From: Spartobacteria bacterium
Lineage (GTDB): Bacteria; Verrucomicrobiota; Verrucomicrobiia; Chthoniobacterales; Terrimicrobiaceae
Length of the DNA stretch: 5,616 nt
Reading direction: 5' to 3'
Assembly (NCBI GenBank): GCA_947487745.1
Contig: CANKXQ010000096.1
Coordinates: forward strand, 1 to 5,616
Part shown: piece after piece, positions 1-5,616 of the stretch
Layout of the letters: each line of letters starts with the position of its first letter
Numbering within the stretch: the stretch's first letter is position 1
Translations under genes and position numbers: made by a program
Notes under the pieces: model-generated
Seen by the model: the letters and a program-made list of their open reading frames with translations, nothing else
What the model was told of the DNA's origin: nothing
Database searches by the model: none

Positions 1-218
1 AGGATTTGGCGTGGGATTCAATGCCCGAGCGCCTGCAAACACGAATCTCGCGATCCCTCGAACGCCGCGCCAAGCGCGCGTTGCTGGAGGGAGGGCTTGT
101 GAAACGGGCCGAGCAAGAACTCCAAGAAAAAGTGCGCCGCATCGCGTCACAGGCGGGATGCGAAGTGGTTTTTCCTAGTCCGGGAGAAACGGAACAAGGC
201 GGCTTGCCCAATCGTTGA
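1..218 (+). CDS. C-terminal end of an unrecognised protein (partial, 5' end outside window)
   Basis: An open frame enters from the left edge (first full codon at base 3) and stops at TGA 216-218, leaving 71 residues. The TTG at base 6 is probably an internal Leu codon and not a start, because the frame is open to the window edge and no ribosome site is visible. The visible part is strongly basic and helical-looking (many Arg/Lys/Glu/Gln, with spaced Ala and Leu), then a short hydrophobic strand (CEVVF) and a loose Gly/Pro/Glu-rich tail. No membrane segment is present, so it is not the tail of a second Lpt permease. The pattern 'A..ALLEGGLV..A...L' followed by 'AGCEVVF' loosely recalls the C-terminus of DUF4230-type proteins, but this is a weak impression. 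It lies 39 bases upstream of the permease gene on the same strand and may belong to the same operon. Function is not assigned. Confidence 0.55.
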   Translation, partial: DLAWDSMPERLQTRISRSLERRAKRALLEGGLVKRAEQELQEKVRRIASQAGCEVVFPSPGETEQGGLPNR

Positions 219-257
219 CGCGGACTCACTCGGAAGATAAGCTTCCCGCCTTGCAAG

Positions 258-1388
258 ATGACCACGCTTGACCGCTATGTTTTGCGGAAATTTTCCGTTC
301 CTTTTCTTTACTGCTTTGGCGGGTTTGTAGGCATCTGGTTCATTTTTGACCTCGCTGACAACTTGCAGGATTTTATCCAAGGTCAGGCGTCTGCCGGGGC
401 GCTCCTCGACTATTACGCTTCGCAGGTTCCGGAAATTATCGTCATTGCCATGCCGTTGGCCACGCTTTTGGCTTTGCTTTACTCCCTCGCTGGCATGTCG
501 CGCTCGAACGAGATTATTTCCATGCTGGGCGCTGGGCGGAGTATTTTACGGATTCTCACGCCCTTACTTCTTGTGGGTGTGCTGCTCACCGGCATCACCG
601 CCTTTTTTAACTACGAGGGCGCACCCCATGCGACCGGGATGAAAAAAGTCATCGTTGGCGACATCAAGCGGGGAAAAAAGAGCGATAAAACTATCAAAGG
701 CCACCTCTTTCGAAACAGGGAGGACCTTCGCACCTGGTTTGTGGCCCGCATGTCTCTGCGGGGCGAGCGCCTGCAGGATGTGCAAATCATCCAGCAGGAT
801 TCCGATGGAAACATTCTTCGGCAGTGGTATGCGAAGGAGGCTGTTTTCGATCCTCTTGTGGCTCGCTGGACGCTCCTCGGTGGGAAGTATGTGGAGATGG
901 ACAGGGAGGGGAATATCTTGAAAAGCGAAATGCCGGGAAACATCACGGTTGATGGATGGTCCGAGACGCCGTGGCGCATTTCGAGCTCCATGCTCAATGC
1001 GGATTTTCTCTCCGTGCCGGAGTTGAACGACTACCTGAAATACAACGCTGATTTTCCCGAGAATCGATTGGCGGCCTACCGCACACATTGGCACTACCGT
1101 TGGGCTATGCCTGCTGTCTGTTTTCTGGTGATTTTTGTGGCTGCACCCTGCGGGATCGTTTACTCGCGGCGCGGGGTTCTTGGAGGTGTGGCTCTGGCGA
1201 TAGGCCTGTTCTTCTCGCTTGTTTTCGTCAGCAGTCTCTTTGTGGCTCTGGGCAAGGGCGGGCGTGTCTCGCCTTTCACCGCCGCTTGGGGGCCGATGAT
1301 TGCTTTCTTTATTGCGGGTCTTGTCCTCCTCTGGATGAAGTCGACAAACCGCGAGATGCCAAAATTCAAAATACCTGGACTGTCATGA
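258..1388 (+). CDS. LptF/LptG (YjgP/YjgQ) family permease, LPS export ABC transporter subunit
   Basis: This is a complete 376-residue protein of normal family length. In the Lpt system, LptF and LptG are the inner-membrane subunits that, with the LptB ATPase, extract lipopolysaccharide and pass it via LptC/LptA to the outer membrane. The N-terminus 'LDRYVLRKFSVPF' is the family signature and fixes the ATG start. Predicted membrane segments lie near residues 13-33, 60-80, 99-118, 282-302, 307-330 and 341-360. A soluble region at about 120-275 matches the periplasmic beta-jellyroll. The cytoplasmic coupling helix after segment 2 is visible as 'SRSNEIISMLGAGRS' (81-95). LptF and LptG cannot be separated by eye, so no symbol is given. 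No clear Shine-Dalgarno precedes the ATG. The frame is closed upstream by a TGA at 216, with no other usual start between. The stop overlaps the next gene in ATGA (1385-1388). Confidence 0.93.
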   Translation: MTTLDRYVLRKFSVPFLYCFGGFVGIWFIFDLADNLQDFIQGQASAGALLDYYASQVPEIIVIAMPLATLLALLYSLAGMSRSNEIISMLGAGRSILRILTPLLLVGVLLTGITAFFNYEGAPHATGMKKVIVGDIKRGKKSDKTIKGHLFRNREDLRTWFVARMSLRGERLQDVQIIQQDSDGNILRQWYAKEAVFDPLVARWTLLGGKYVEMDREGNILKSEMPGNITVDGWSETPWRISSSMLNADFLSVPELNDYLKYNADFPENRLAAYRTHWHYRWAMPAVCFLVIFVAAPCGIVYSRRGVLGGVALAIGLFFSLVFVSSLFVALGKGGRVSPFTAAWGPMIAFFIAGLVLLWMKSTNREMPKFKIPGLS

Positions 1389-1876
1389 TGCAAGCCGACT
1401 GGGAGATCAAATCACGCGCTCACACCTGCGCACGCACGGGATACGAATTCCAAGAGGGTGACCACTTTTACACGCTATTGATTCGCCATGGCGATGGCTT
1501 CCGCCGGGAGGATCTCTGTGAGGAGGCTTGGAAGAACCGGAATGACAATATTCAGCCCTTCTCATTTTGGCGTTCCAAATACGAACCGCCCGCCGCTGCA
1601 GCTCCAGAGGCCCTCGCAAAGGACGACGCTGAAGGTCTCCTGCGCCGTTTGATCGGCGAGAATGATCCATCCCGTAAAAATGCCTGCTACATTCTGGCTC
1701 TCATGCTTGAACGCAAAAAAATGCTTCGGCCTGTGGAAAGCCGCGATGAGGACATGCTCGTTTACGAACATGTGGCCACGGGTGAGACGATCGTCATCGC
1801 AAATCCTCATTTGAGCTTTGAGCAAATTCCGGATGTCCAGCGCGAGGTGGGTGCGCTTTTGGAACACGGAGCCTGA
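1385..1876 (+). CDS. Conserved-looking protein of unknown function with Cys-x2-Thr-Gly motif
   Basis: This gene encodes 163 residues if read from the ATG at 1385, which overlaps the permease stop as ATGA. A second ATG follows directly at 1388, so the exact start is uncertain by one codon. The frame is open further upstream into the permease gene, but that stretch is out-of-frame shadow. No signal peptide or membrane segment is visible, so it is probably cytosolic. The N-terminal third has a patterned motif: W6, H13, C15-x2-TG (18-19), F22, G25, F28-Y29, then RRED (40-43), C45 and W49, ending in 'FWRSKYEPP' (61-69). An Ala/Pro linker follows, then a helical region (about 80-120) and a C-terminal part ending in acidic/amphipathic helix. 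The motif recalls uncharacterised PVC-group proteins, from memory only. Cys15, Cys45 and neighbouring His13 could bind a metal or form a fold core, but there are too few ligands to call a zinc finger. The tight spacing implies coupled translation with the permease and dusB. Function unknown. Confidence 0.8.
   Translation: MMQADWEIKSRAHTCARTGYEFQEGDHFYTLLIRHGDGFRREDLCEEAWKNRNDNIQPFSFWRSKYEPPAAAAPEALAKDDAEGLLRRLIGENDPSRKNACYILALMLERKKMLRPVESRDEDMLVYEHVATGETIVIANPHLSFEQIPDVQREVGALLEHGA
1868..1871 (+). promoter_or_regulatory. Ribosome binding site of dusB
   Basis: GGAG lies six bases before the ATG at 1878, inside the last codons of the preceding gene. It supports the start at 1878 over the in-frame upstream ATG at 1818, which would add 20 residues that do not fit the family and would overlap the upstream gene. 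Confidence 0.6.
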
Positions 1877-1877
1877 C

Positions 1878-2852
1878 ATGTCGTCCGGGCCGCTGCTCTT
1901 TCTCGCCCCCATGGCCGGGGTTACGAATACTGTCTTTCGCAGCCTTTGTAAAAATCTCGGAGCGGATGTTCTCACGACGGAGTTTGTTTCCGCCGAGGGT
2001 ATCCTGCACCGCAATGAACGCACGCGCCGGTATTTGGAGTTTCAACCGCTGGAGCGTCCGCTGGGAATCCAGCTTTTCGGCGCCGATCCTTCGCGCTTGG
2101 CGGAGGCGGTGAAAGCCGTGATCGACTGGGTTTCTCCGGATTTTATCGACCTGAATTTTGGTTGTCCGGTGAACAAAGTCGTTTCCCGCAACGGAGGCTC
2201 GGCTCTTCTCAGGGACTGCCCGCTTCTTGCGAGCGTGGCACGGGAGGTTGTGGCGGCGGCGGGAAGTTTGCCGGTCACCGCCAAAATCCGCATTGGGTGG
2301 GATTCCCGCTCAGTCAATGCTCTCGAGACGGCGCGCATTCTCGAAGGCGAGGGGATTTCCCGACTTGCGGTTCATGGTCGCACAAAGGAGCAGGGCTACA
2401 CGGGTGAAGCCGATTGGCGCGTCATCGGAGCGGTTGCCGATGCGGTGAAGATTCCGGTAATCGGCAATGGGGATATCGACTCGGCTGCCGTCGCGCTTCA
2501 GCGTCTCAGGGAAGCAAGTGTGGCGGGTCTGATGATCGGTCGGGCCGCGATGTGCCATCCTTGGATTTTTCGGGAAATCCGATCCGCAATAGATGGCGGA
2601 GGCGCTCCTGAAGTTGTGACTCTCAGAATGAAATGGGACTTCATTTTCGAGCATACGCGGCGTGAGATCGAATGGTGGGGAGGCAAGGAGGAGTTGGCCA
2701 TCCGCTCGATGCGGGCGCGCTTCATGTCCTACACGCGCGGCTTGCCGGGCGGGGCCCGCCTGCGCGAACGTCTCCAGCAGGTCACTTCCGAGGAAAGCCT
2801 CCGGCACATTGCCGCAGGGCATTTGCTCGAATACGGCGATCAACCGGTCTGA
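1878..2852 (+). CDS. dusB: tRNA-dihydrouridine synthase, DusB/NifR3 type
   Basis: This 324-residue cytosolic flavoprotein should reduce specific uridines in the tRNA D-loop to dihydrouridine using FMN and NAD(P)H. E. coli DusB acts on U17, but target position here is by family only. An FMN-binding TIM barrel fills roughly residues 5-235. Visible signatures are 'APMAGVTN' (10-17), 'DLNFGCPVNKV' with the catalytic Cys96 (91-101), 'AKIRIGW' with Lys136 (135-141), 'HGRT' with His166 (166-169), 'GNGDI' (196-200) and 'GRAAMCHPWIF' (221-231). The helical tRNA-binding domain follows (about 245-315), with the usual Arg-rich 'RSMRARFMSY' (276-285). Length is normal and all expected catalytic residues are present. 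It starts one base after the upstream stop, with GGAG six bases before the ATG. It is the last gene of the plus-strand block and ends six bases from the converging gene. The DusB subtype is favoured by length and motifs, but subtype calls within Dus by eye are moderate. Confidence 0.93.
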   Translation: MSSGPLLFLAPMAGVTNTVFRSLCKNLGADVLTTEFVSAEGILHRNERTRRYLEFQPLERPLGIQLFGADPSRLAEAVKAVIDWVSPDFIDLNFGCPVNKVVSRNGGSALLRDCPLLASVAREVVAAAGSLPVTAKIRIGWDSRSVNALETARILEGEGISRLAVHGRTKEQGYTGEADWRVIGAVADAVKIPVIGNGDIDSAAVALQRLREASVAGLMIGRAAMCHPWIFREIRSAIDGGGAPEVVTLRMKWDFIFEHTRREIEWWGGKEELAIRSMRARFMSYTRGLPGGARLRERLQQVTSEESLRHIAAGHLLEYGDQPV

Positions 2853-2858
2853 TGCCCG

Positions 2859-4673
2859 CTACGCGAGGGGCTCAAAACTCCAGTCGGGAGTAGGAGCTTC
2901 AAAGGTCGTGGCCTTTTTTGTGAGGGGATGCCGGAAGGTAAGTTTCCAAGCATGCAGGCAAAGTGGCGGCTCCCCGAGTGGGAGTGTTTGGCGGTTGCCC
3001 AGAGCGTGGCCCGGTAAATACACCGGATCGCCGCAAATCGGGAAACCCAGATGCCACAAGTGGAGGCGAATCTGGTTTGTGCGGCCGGTGAGGGGACGCG
3101 CTTCCAGCAAGGCTGTGCCGTCTGGGTCTCTGCGGATGACGCGAAATTCCGTGCGGGCGGGAAGACCGTTTTCTGTATCAACCTGTCGGGCCCCGGCGTT
3201 CACAGGCTCCTCACCGATCGGCGCGTCGCAGAAAAATGTGTCCTGCGGTGGATGTCCCATCACGCGTGCAAGGTAGGTTTTTTCGACATCGCCACGCTCG
3301 AATTGTGGCTGCACGAATTTGGCGAAATGGCGTGTGCGGGTGAAAACAACCAGACCGGTTGTGTTGGCATCCAAGCGGTGCGCCGGCCTTGGTTTCTGTG
3401 GATGATAAACCGTCTGCAAGATCGCCTGGAGTGTGTTGCGGTTGAACCGGCCGCTGGGGTGGATCGGCAGCGGGGCGGGTTTGTTAATCACCAAAATAGC
3501 CTCATCCTCATGCAGGACTCGGATATCGACGCTGACCTCTGGTTCCACATCGGCGGGAGTTTTACGATAAAAGCGGTCTCCTCTATGAGCTGTGAGACTG
3601 GGCTGGACCGGTTGGAATCGCGAGTCGAGCAGGCAGGAATTTTCAAAAATCCTCTGCCAATCCATATGCGGCGTATGGCTGAAAATAGAGGCTATGGCTT
3701 CAAGAATGGTAACTCCGTCGTATTCCGGCGGAATCACAATCGGGCGAAAGTTGTCACAAGGCGTGCTGCCGGGCAGGGGAGTGGCAGCATTACGGATCGC
3801 TTCCTCTCTCCGCGAGATGCTCAACGTCATTTCCTCTTCCTGCGATTTGAAGCAAAACGGGCAGGACTTGCCGGCAACATACCGGGGATCGTTCTGATCA
3901 TCCGCCGCAAGCGGCGAGAGGCAGCGGAAGCACTGGGAGGAATCGGTTTCACGCAGGGCGGGATCAACACCAACGCGCTGATCGAAGACGAAGCATTCGC
4001 CGTCGTAGTGCGCCCCGCCGCATTCCTCGAAATATTTCAGGATGCCGCCATCGAGCTGATGGATGTTTCGGAATCCCTGGCTTTCCATGTAGGGGCCTGC
4101 CTTTTCACAACGGATGCCGCCGGTGCAGAACATAACTACCGGTTCGTCTTTGAGTGCTTCGGGGAGTTTGGCCACGGCCTGCGGAAAATCGCGGAAATGG
4201 TCGATGCCGGCCGGGAGCGCCCCGCGAAACGTGCCGAGCTTGATCTCATAGTCGTTCCGCGTGTCCAGAAGAGTGACCTTTCGACCCTCGTCGAGCCATT
4301 GCTTGAGCGTCGCTGCGGTCAGCTTGGGTGATGTGAAGCGCGCTGGATTGATGCCTTCCACTCCGAAGGCGATGATCTCCTTTTTAATCCTCACGAGCAT
4401 TCGCGAGAAGGGTTGATGCTCACTCAGGCTGAATTTTGGAGCCAGATCGCCGAGTCCGGGAATGTCGCGCAGGGTGCGAAGCAGAATGTCGATGCACTCC
4501 GCGGAGCCGGCCACAAAGAGGTTAATGCCCTCGGTGCTGAGGAGAATCGTTCCCTTCAGGCGCTCCTGGCGGCAGAGTGCGATCAGGTTCTCTCGAAGTG
4601 GCTTCAGATCGCTCAACTCGGCAAAGCGATAAGCCGCGATATTGGTGATTTGATTTGAAACTGTGGCACTCAC
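2859..4673 (-). CDS. Fusion: TrhO/YceA-type tRNA uridine hydroxylase (rhodanese) + RluA-family pseudouridine synthase
   Basis: One unbroken 604-residue frame carries two RNA-modification enzymes. Residues about 11-105 are the N-terminal TrhO/UPF0176 domain ('LLSTEGINLFVAG', 44-56). Residues 116-218 form a rhodanese domain ('LLDTRNDYE', 'FRGALPAGI') with the active-site loop 'MFCTGGIRCEK' holding Cys183. A putative zinc ribbon follows: C248-x2-C251 and C271-x2-C274. Known TrhO enzymes make 5-hydroxyuridine at tRNA position 34. Residues about 309-372 look like a degenerate S4-type RNA-binding domain. Residues about 383-590 are an RluA-type catalytic domain with 'LVINKPAPLPIHPSGR', 'HRLDANTTGLVVF' (catalytic Asp435) and 'LTGRTNQIRLHL' (528-539). 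The last motif has Asn533 where His is usual. Target uridine of this half is unknown. The start chosen is GTG 4673, seven bases after the uppS stop and downstream of GGAGGAG. A TTG at 4733 would add 20 residues overlapping uppS and seems less likely. Both active sites look intact. Confidence 0.9.
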   Translation of the reverse strand: MSATVSNQITNIAAYRFAELSDLKPLRENLIALCRQERLKGTILLSTEGINLFVAGSAECIDILLRTLRDIPGLGDLAPKFSLSEHQPFSRMLVRIKKEIIAFGVEGINPARFTSPKLTAATLKQWLDEGRKVTLLDTRNDYEIKLGTFRGALPAGIDHFRDFPQAVAKLPEALKDEPVVMFCTGGIRCEKAGPYMESQGFRNIHQLDGGILKYFEECGGAHYDGECFVFDQRVGVDPALRETDSSQCFRCLSPLAADDQNDPRYVAGKSCPFCFKSQEEEMTLSISRREEAIRNAATPLPGSTPCDNFRPIVIPPEYDGVTILEAIASIFSHTPHMDWQRIFENSCLLDSRFQPVQPSLTAHRGDRFYRKTPADVEPEVSVDIRVLHEDEAILVINKPAPLPIHPSGRFNRNTLQAILQTVYHPQKPRPAHRLDANTTGLVVFTRTRHFAKFVQPQFERGDVEKTYLARVMGHPPQDTFFCDAPIGEEPVNAGARQVDTENGLPARTEFRVIRRDPDGTALLEARPLTGRTNQIRLHLWHLGFPICGDPVYLPGHALGNRQTLPLGEPPLCLHAWKLTFRHPLTKKATTFEAPTPDWSFEPLA

Positions 4674-4680
4674 GGGCTGC

Positions 4681-5382
4681 TCAGACTCCTCCGAAGCGGC
4701 GGGAGCGGGATTTGTAATCCTCCAAGGCCTCAAAGAAATCCTCCCGGTTGAAATCGGGCCAGAACTTCTTGGTCACATGGATTTCTGTGTAGCTCAGTTG
4801 CCAGAGGAGGAAATTGGAAATACGCATTTCGCCCGAAGTGCGGATGAGTAGGTCGGGGTCAGGTATGCCGACCGTGTTCAGACGGGATTCGAAGACCTCG
4901 GTGGTGATGGCGTCAGGGTCCAATTTTCCTGTGGCGGCATCGCGTGCGAGCGACTGCACGGCATCGAGGATTTCGGCTCGTCCACTATAGCTCAGGGCGA
5001 GTGTGAAGTGGAGTTTGGTATTCACTGCCGTCGCCTCCATGGCCTCGCGCAGTTTGCGTTGGCAGACGCTCGGGAGTTCATGGATGCGGCCGATGTGGTG
5101 CAGGCGAATTCCCTCACGGACCATTTCGTCCCGTTTTTGGTTGAGGAAGTTTTCGAGCAAAAGCATGAGGCCATTGACCTCAAGGGCCGGGCGTTTCCAG
5201 TTCTCCGAGGAAAACGCATACAGTGTGAGATATTGCACACCTGTGTCCAAGCACGCCTGCACACAGCGTTCGATGGATTTCGACCCGGCTTCGTGCCCCG
5301 CAAGGCGAGGAAGTCCCCGTTGCTGGGCCCAGCGGCCGTTTCCATCCATGATGATGGCGACATGCTTGGGGGTGCTGCTCAC
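4681..5382 (-). CDS. uppS: Undecaprenyl diphosphate synthase (cis-prenyltransferase, isoprenyl transferase)
   Basis: This complete 233-residue protein should condense isopentenyl diphosphate onto farnesyl diphosphate in cis to make the C55 lipid carrier for peptidoglycan and surface polysaccharide. It is expected at the cytoplasmic face of the inner membrane. All cis-prenyltransferase signatures are present: 'HVAIIMDGNGRWA' (7-19) with the Mg-binding Asp13, 'RLAGHEAG' (26-33), 'LYAFSSENW' (54-62), 'SYSGR' (131-135) and 'LLIRTSGEMRISNFLLWQ' (178-195), then Tyr198/Glu200 and the C-terminal 'RSRRFGG'. Length is typical of bacterial single-subunit enzymes. The start is GTG at 5382, two bases after the purA stop, with no clear Shine-Dalgarno, so coupling to purA is likely. 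The usual partner gene cdsA is not downstream. Instead the trhO-rluA fusion begins seven bases after the stop. No residue expected for catalysis is missing. Confidence 0.96.
   Translation of the reverse strand: MSSTPKHVAIIMDGNGRWAQQRGLPRLAGHEAGSKSIERCVQACLDTGVQYLTLYAFSSENWKRPALEVNGLMLLLENFLNQKRDEMVREGIRLHHIGRIHELPSVCQRKLREAMEATAVNTKLHFTLALSYSGRAEILDAVQSLARDAATGKLDPDAITTEVFESRLNTVGIPDPDLLIRTSGEMRISNFLLWQLSYTEIHVTKKFWPDFNREDFFEALEDYKSRSRRFGGV
4686..4692 (-). promoter_or_regulatory. Probable ribosome binding site for the trhO-rluA fusion gene
   Basis: On the minus strand GGAGGAG lies within the last codons of uppS (Gly-Gly-Val), with 12 bases between its end and the GTG at 4673. The spacing is somewhat long, but no better start follows, and the position fits translational coupling to uppS. 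It favours GTG 4673 over TTG 4733. Confidence 0.45.
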
Positions 5383-5384
5383 GG

Positions 5385-5616
5385 TCAGAGTCGAATGGTC
5401 TGCGCACGGGCGGGCCCGATGCTCACGATGGAGAGCTTTGCGCCGGTGAGTTCCGCGATTTTTTTCACATAGGCGCGGGCTTTTGGCGGCAGGTCGGAGA
5501 ATTTCTTGGCCTTCTCGGTGGATTTCAGCCAGCCGGGCATCTCGATGTAAACAGGCTCACAGCGGGAAAGGTGTTCGGAGTCGGTTGGCGGGAAGTCCAG
5601 CACTTTACCGTCAAGG
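5385..5616 (-). CDS. purA: Adenylosuccinate synthetase, C-terminal fragment (gene runs off the window)
   Basis: The frame is open from the right edge to TGA 5387-5385, giving the last 76 residues. An ATG-like codon is not needed: the GTG at 5603 is internal, because 'LDGK' upstream of it already fits the family. PurA joins IMP and aspartate using GTP, the first committed step to AMP, in the cytosol. Recognised C-terminal signatures, in order, are 'EPVYIEMPGW', 'LPPKARAYVKKIAELTG' and 'SIVSIGPARAQTI'. The Ser and Gly in the last of these correspond to guanine-nucleotide contacts described for the E. coli enzyme. The usual Asp in 'GPDR' is Ala here, which is probably tolerated. It is the first visible gene of the minus-strand block and ends two bases before uppS. 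The main part of the gene, including the GTP and IMP sites, lies beyond the window. Confidence 0.94.
   Translation of the reverse strand, partial: LDGKVLDFPPTDSEHLSRCEPVYIEMPGWLKSTEKAKKFSDLPPKARAYVKKIAELTGAKLSIVSIGPARAQTIRL

Noticed and set aside
232..246. Inverted repeat GGAAG-ATAAG-CTTCC just upstream of the permease start.
   Set aside because: The stem is only five base pairs, and nothing else suggests an operator or attenuator. Chance occurrence is likely, though it falls in one of the few noncoding stretches.
564..1094. A 176-codon minus-strand open frame opposite the permease.
   Set aside because: It is antisense to a well-supported permease region, has no family resemblance and no ribosome site. 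It is a shadow frame.
1088..1384. Upstream 99-codon extension of the unknown gene's frame into the permease gene.
   Set aside because: The stretch overlaps the last membrane segments of the permease and translates to an Arg/Cys/Gly-rich sequence typical of shadow frames. The ATG at 1385 gives a conventional ATGA overlap.
2877..2891. Short inverted repeat (ACTCC, five-base loop, GGAGT) followed on the minus strand by TTTT, near the end of the fusion gene.
   Set aside because: A five-base-pair stem with a short T run inside coding sequence is too weak to call a terminator. Such a match is expected by chance.
3051..4331. A 426-codon open frame on the plus strand, opposite the trhO-rluA fusion gene.
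   Set aside because: It lies exactly in codon register with the minus-strand gene, so it stays open simply because TTA, CTA and TCA codons are rare in that gene. Its translation resembles no known protein, while the minus-strand product has clear catalytic motifs throughout.
5008..5472. Plus-strand open frames of about 150 codons opposite uppS and the purA tail.
   Set aside because: They are antisense to two confidently identified genes and their translations show no recognisable family.
1..5616. Search for mobile elements, CRISPR repeats, tRNA or rRNA genes, and defence or phage genes.
   Set aside because: No transposase, repeat array, RNA gene or defence-type protein was seen on either strand. 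Nearly every base is in a housekeeping-type gene, so no undescribed system is claimed here.

Overview
This window looks like ordinary chromosomal housekeeping DNA from a Gram-negative bacterium. The genes are dense and moderately GC-rich, in two converging blocks with almost no spacer DNA. An LptF/LptG-type permease implies an outer membrane with lipopolysaccharide. The unrecognised Cys-containing protein recalls a family I associate with Planctomycetes/Verrucomicrobia. A PVC-group host, perhaps Verrucomicrobiota, is therefore a tentative guess from gene content and not a proof.

Plus-strand block (1-2852): the tail of an unrecognised gene comes first. It is followed by a complete LptF/LptG-family permease (258-1388), a 163-residue protein of unknown function (1385-1876) and a DusB-type tRNA dihydrouridine synthase (1878-2852). 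The permease and the unknown gene share an ATGA stop/start overlap, and the unknown gene and dusB are one base apart. These three are very likely cotranscribed and translationally coupled.

Minus-strand block (5616 down to 2859): the C-terminal end of adenylosuccinate synthetase (purA) is followed two bases later by undecaprenyl diphosphate synthase (uppS). After seven more bases comes a 604-residue protein that joins a TrhO/YceA-type tRNA uridine hydroxylase (rhodanese family) to an RluA-family pseudouridine synthase. The two blocks meet tail to tail with six bases between stop codons.

The genes cover purine synthesis, the lipid carrier for peptidoglycan and O-antigen, LPS export and tRNA/rRNA modification. 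An RNA-modification gene ends each block, so dusB and the trhO-rluA fusion face each other. The fusion is the most distinctive item, and the 163-residue protein is the main unknown. I see no mobile element, CRISPR array, RNA gene, phage remnant or defence system, and no stretch over 40 bases without a gene.
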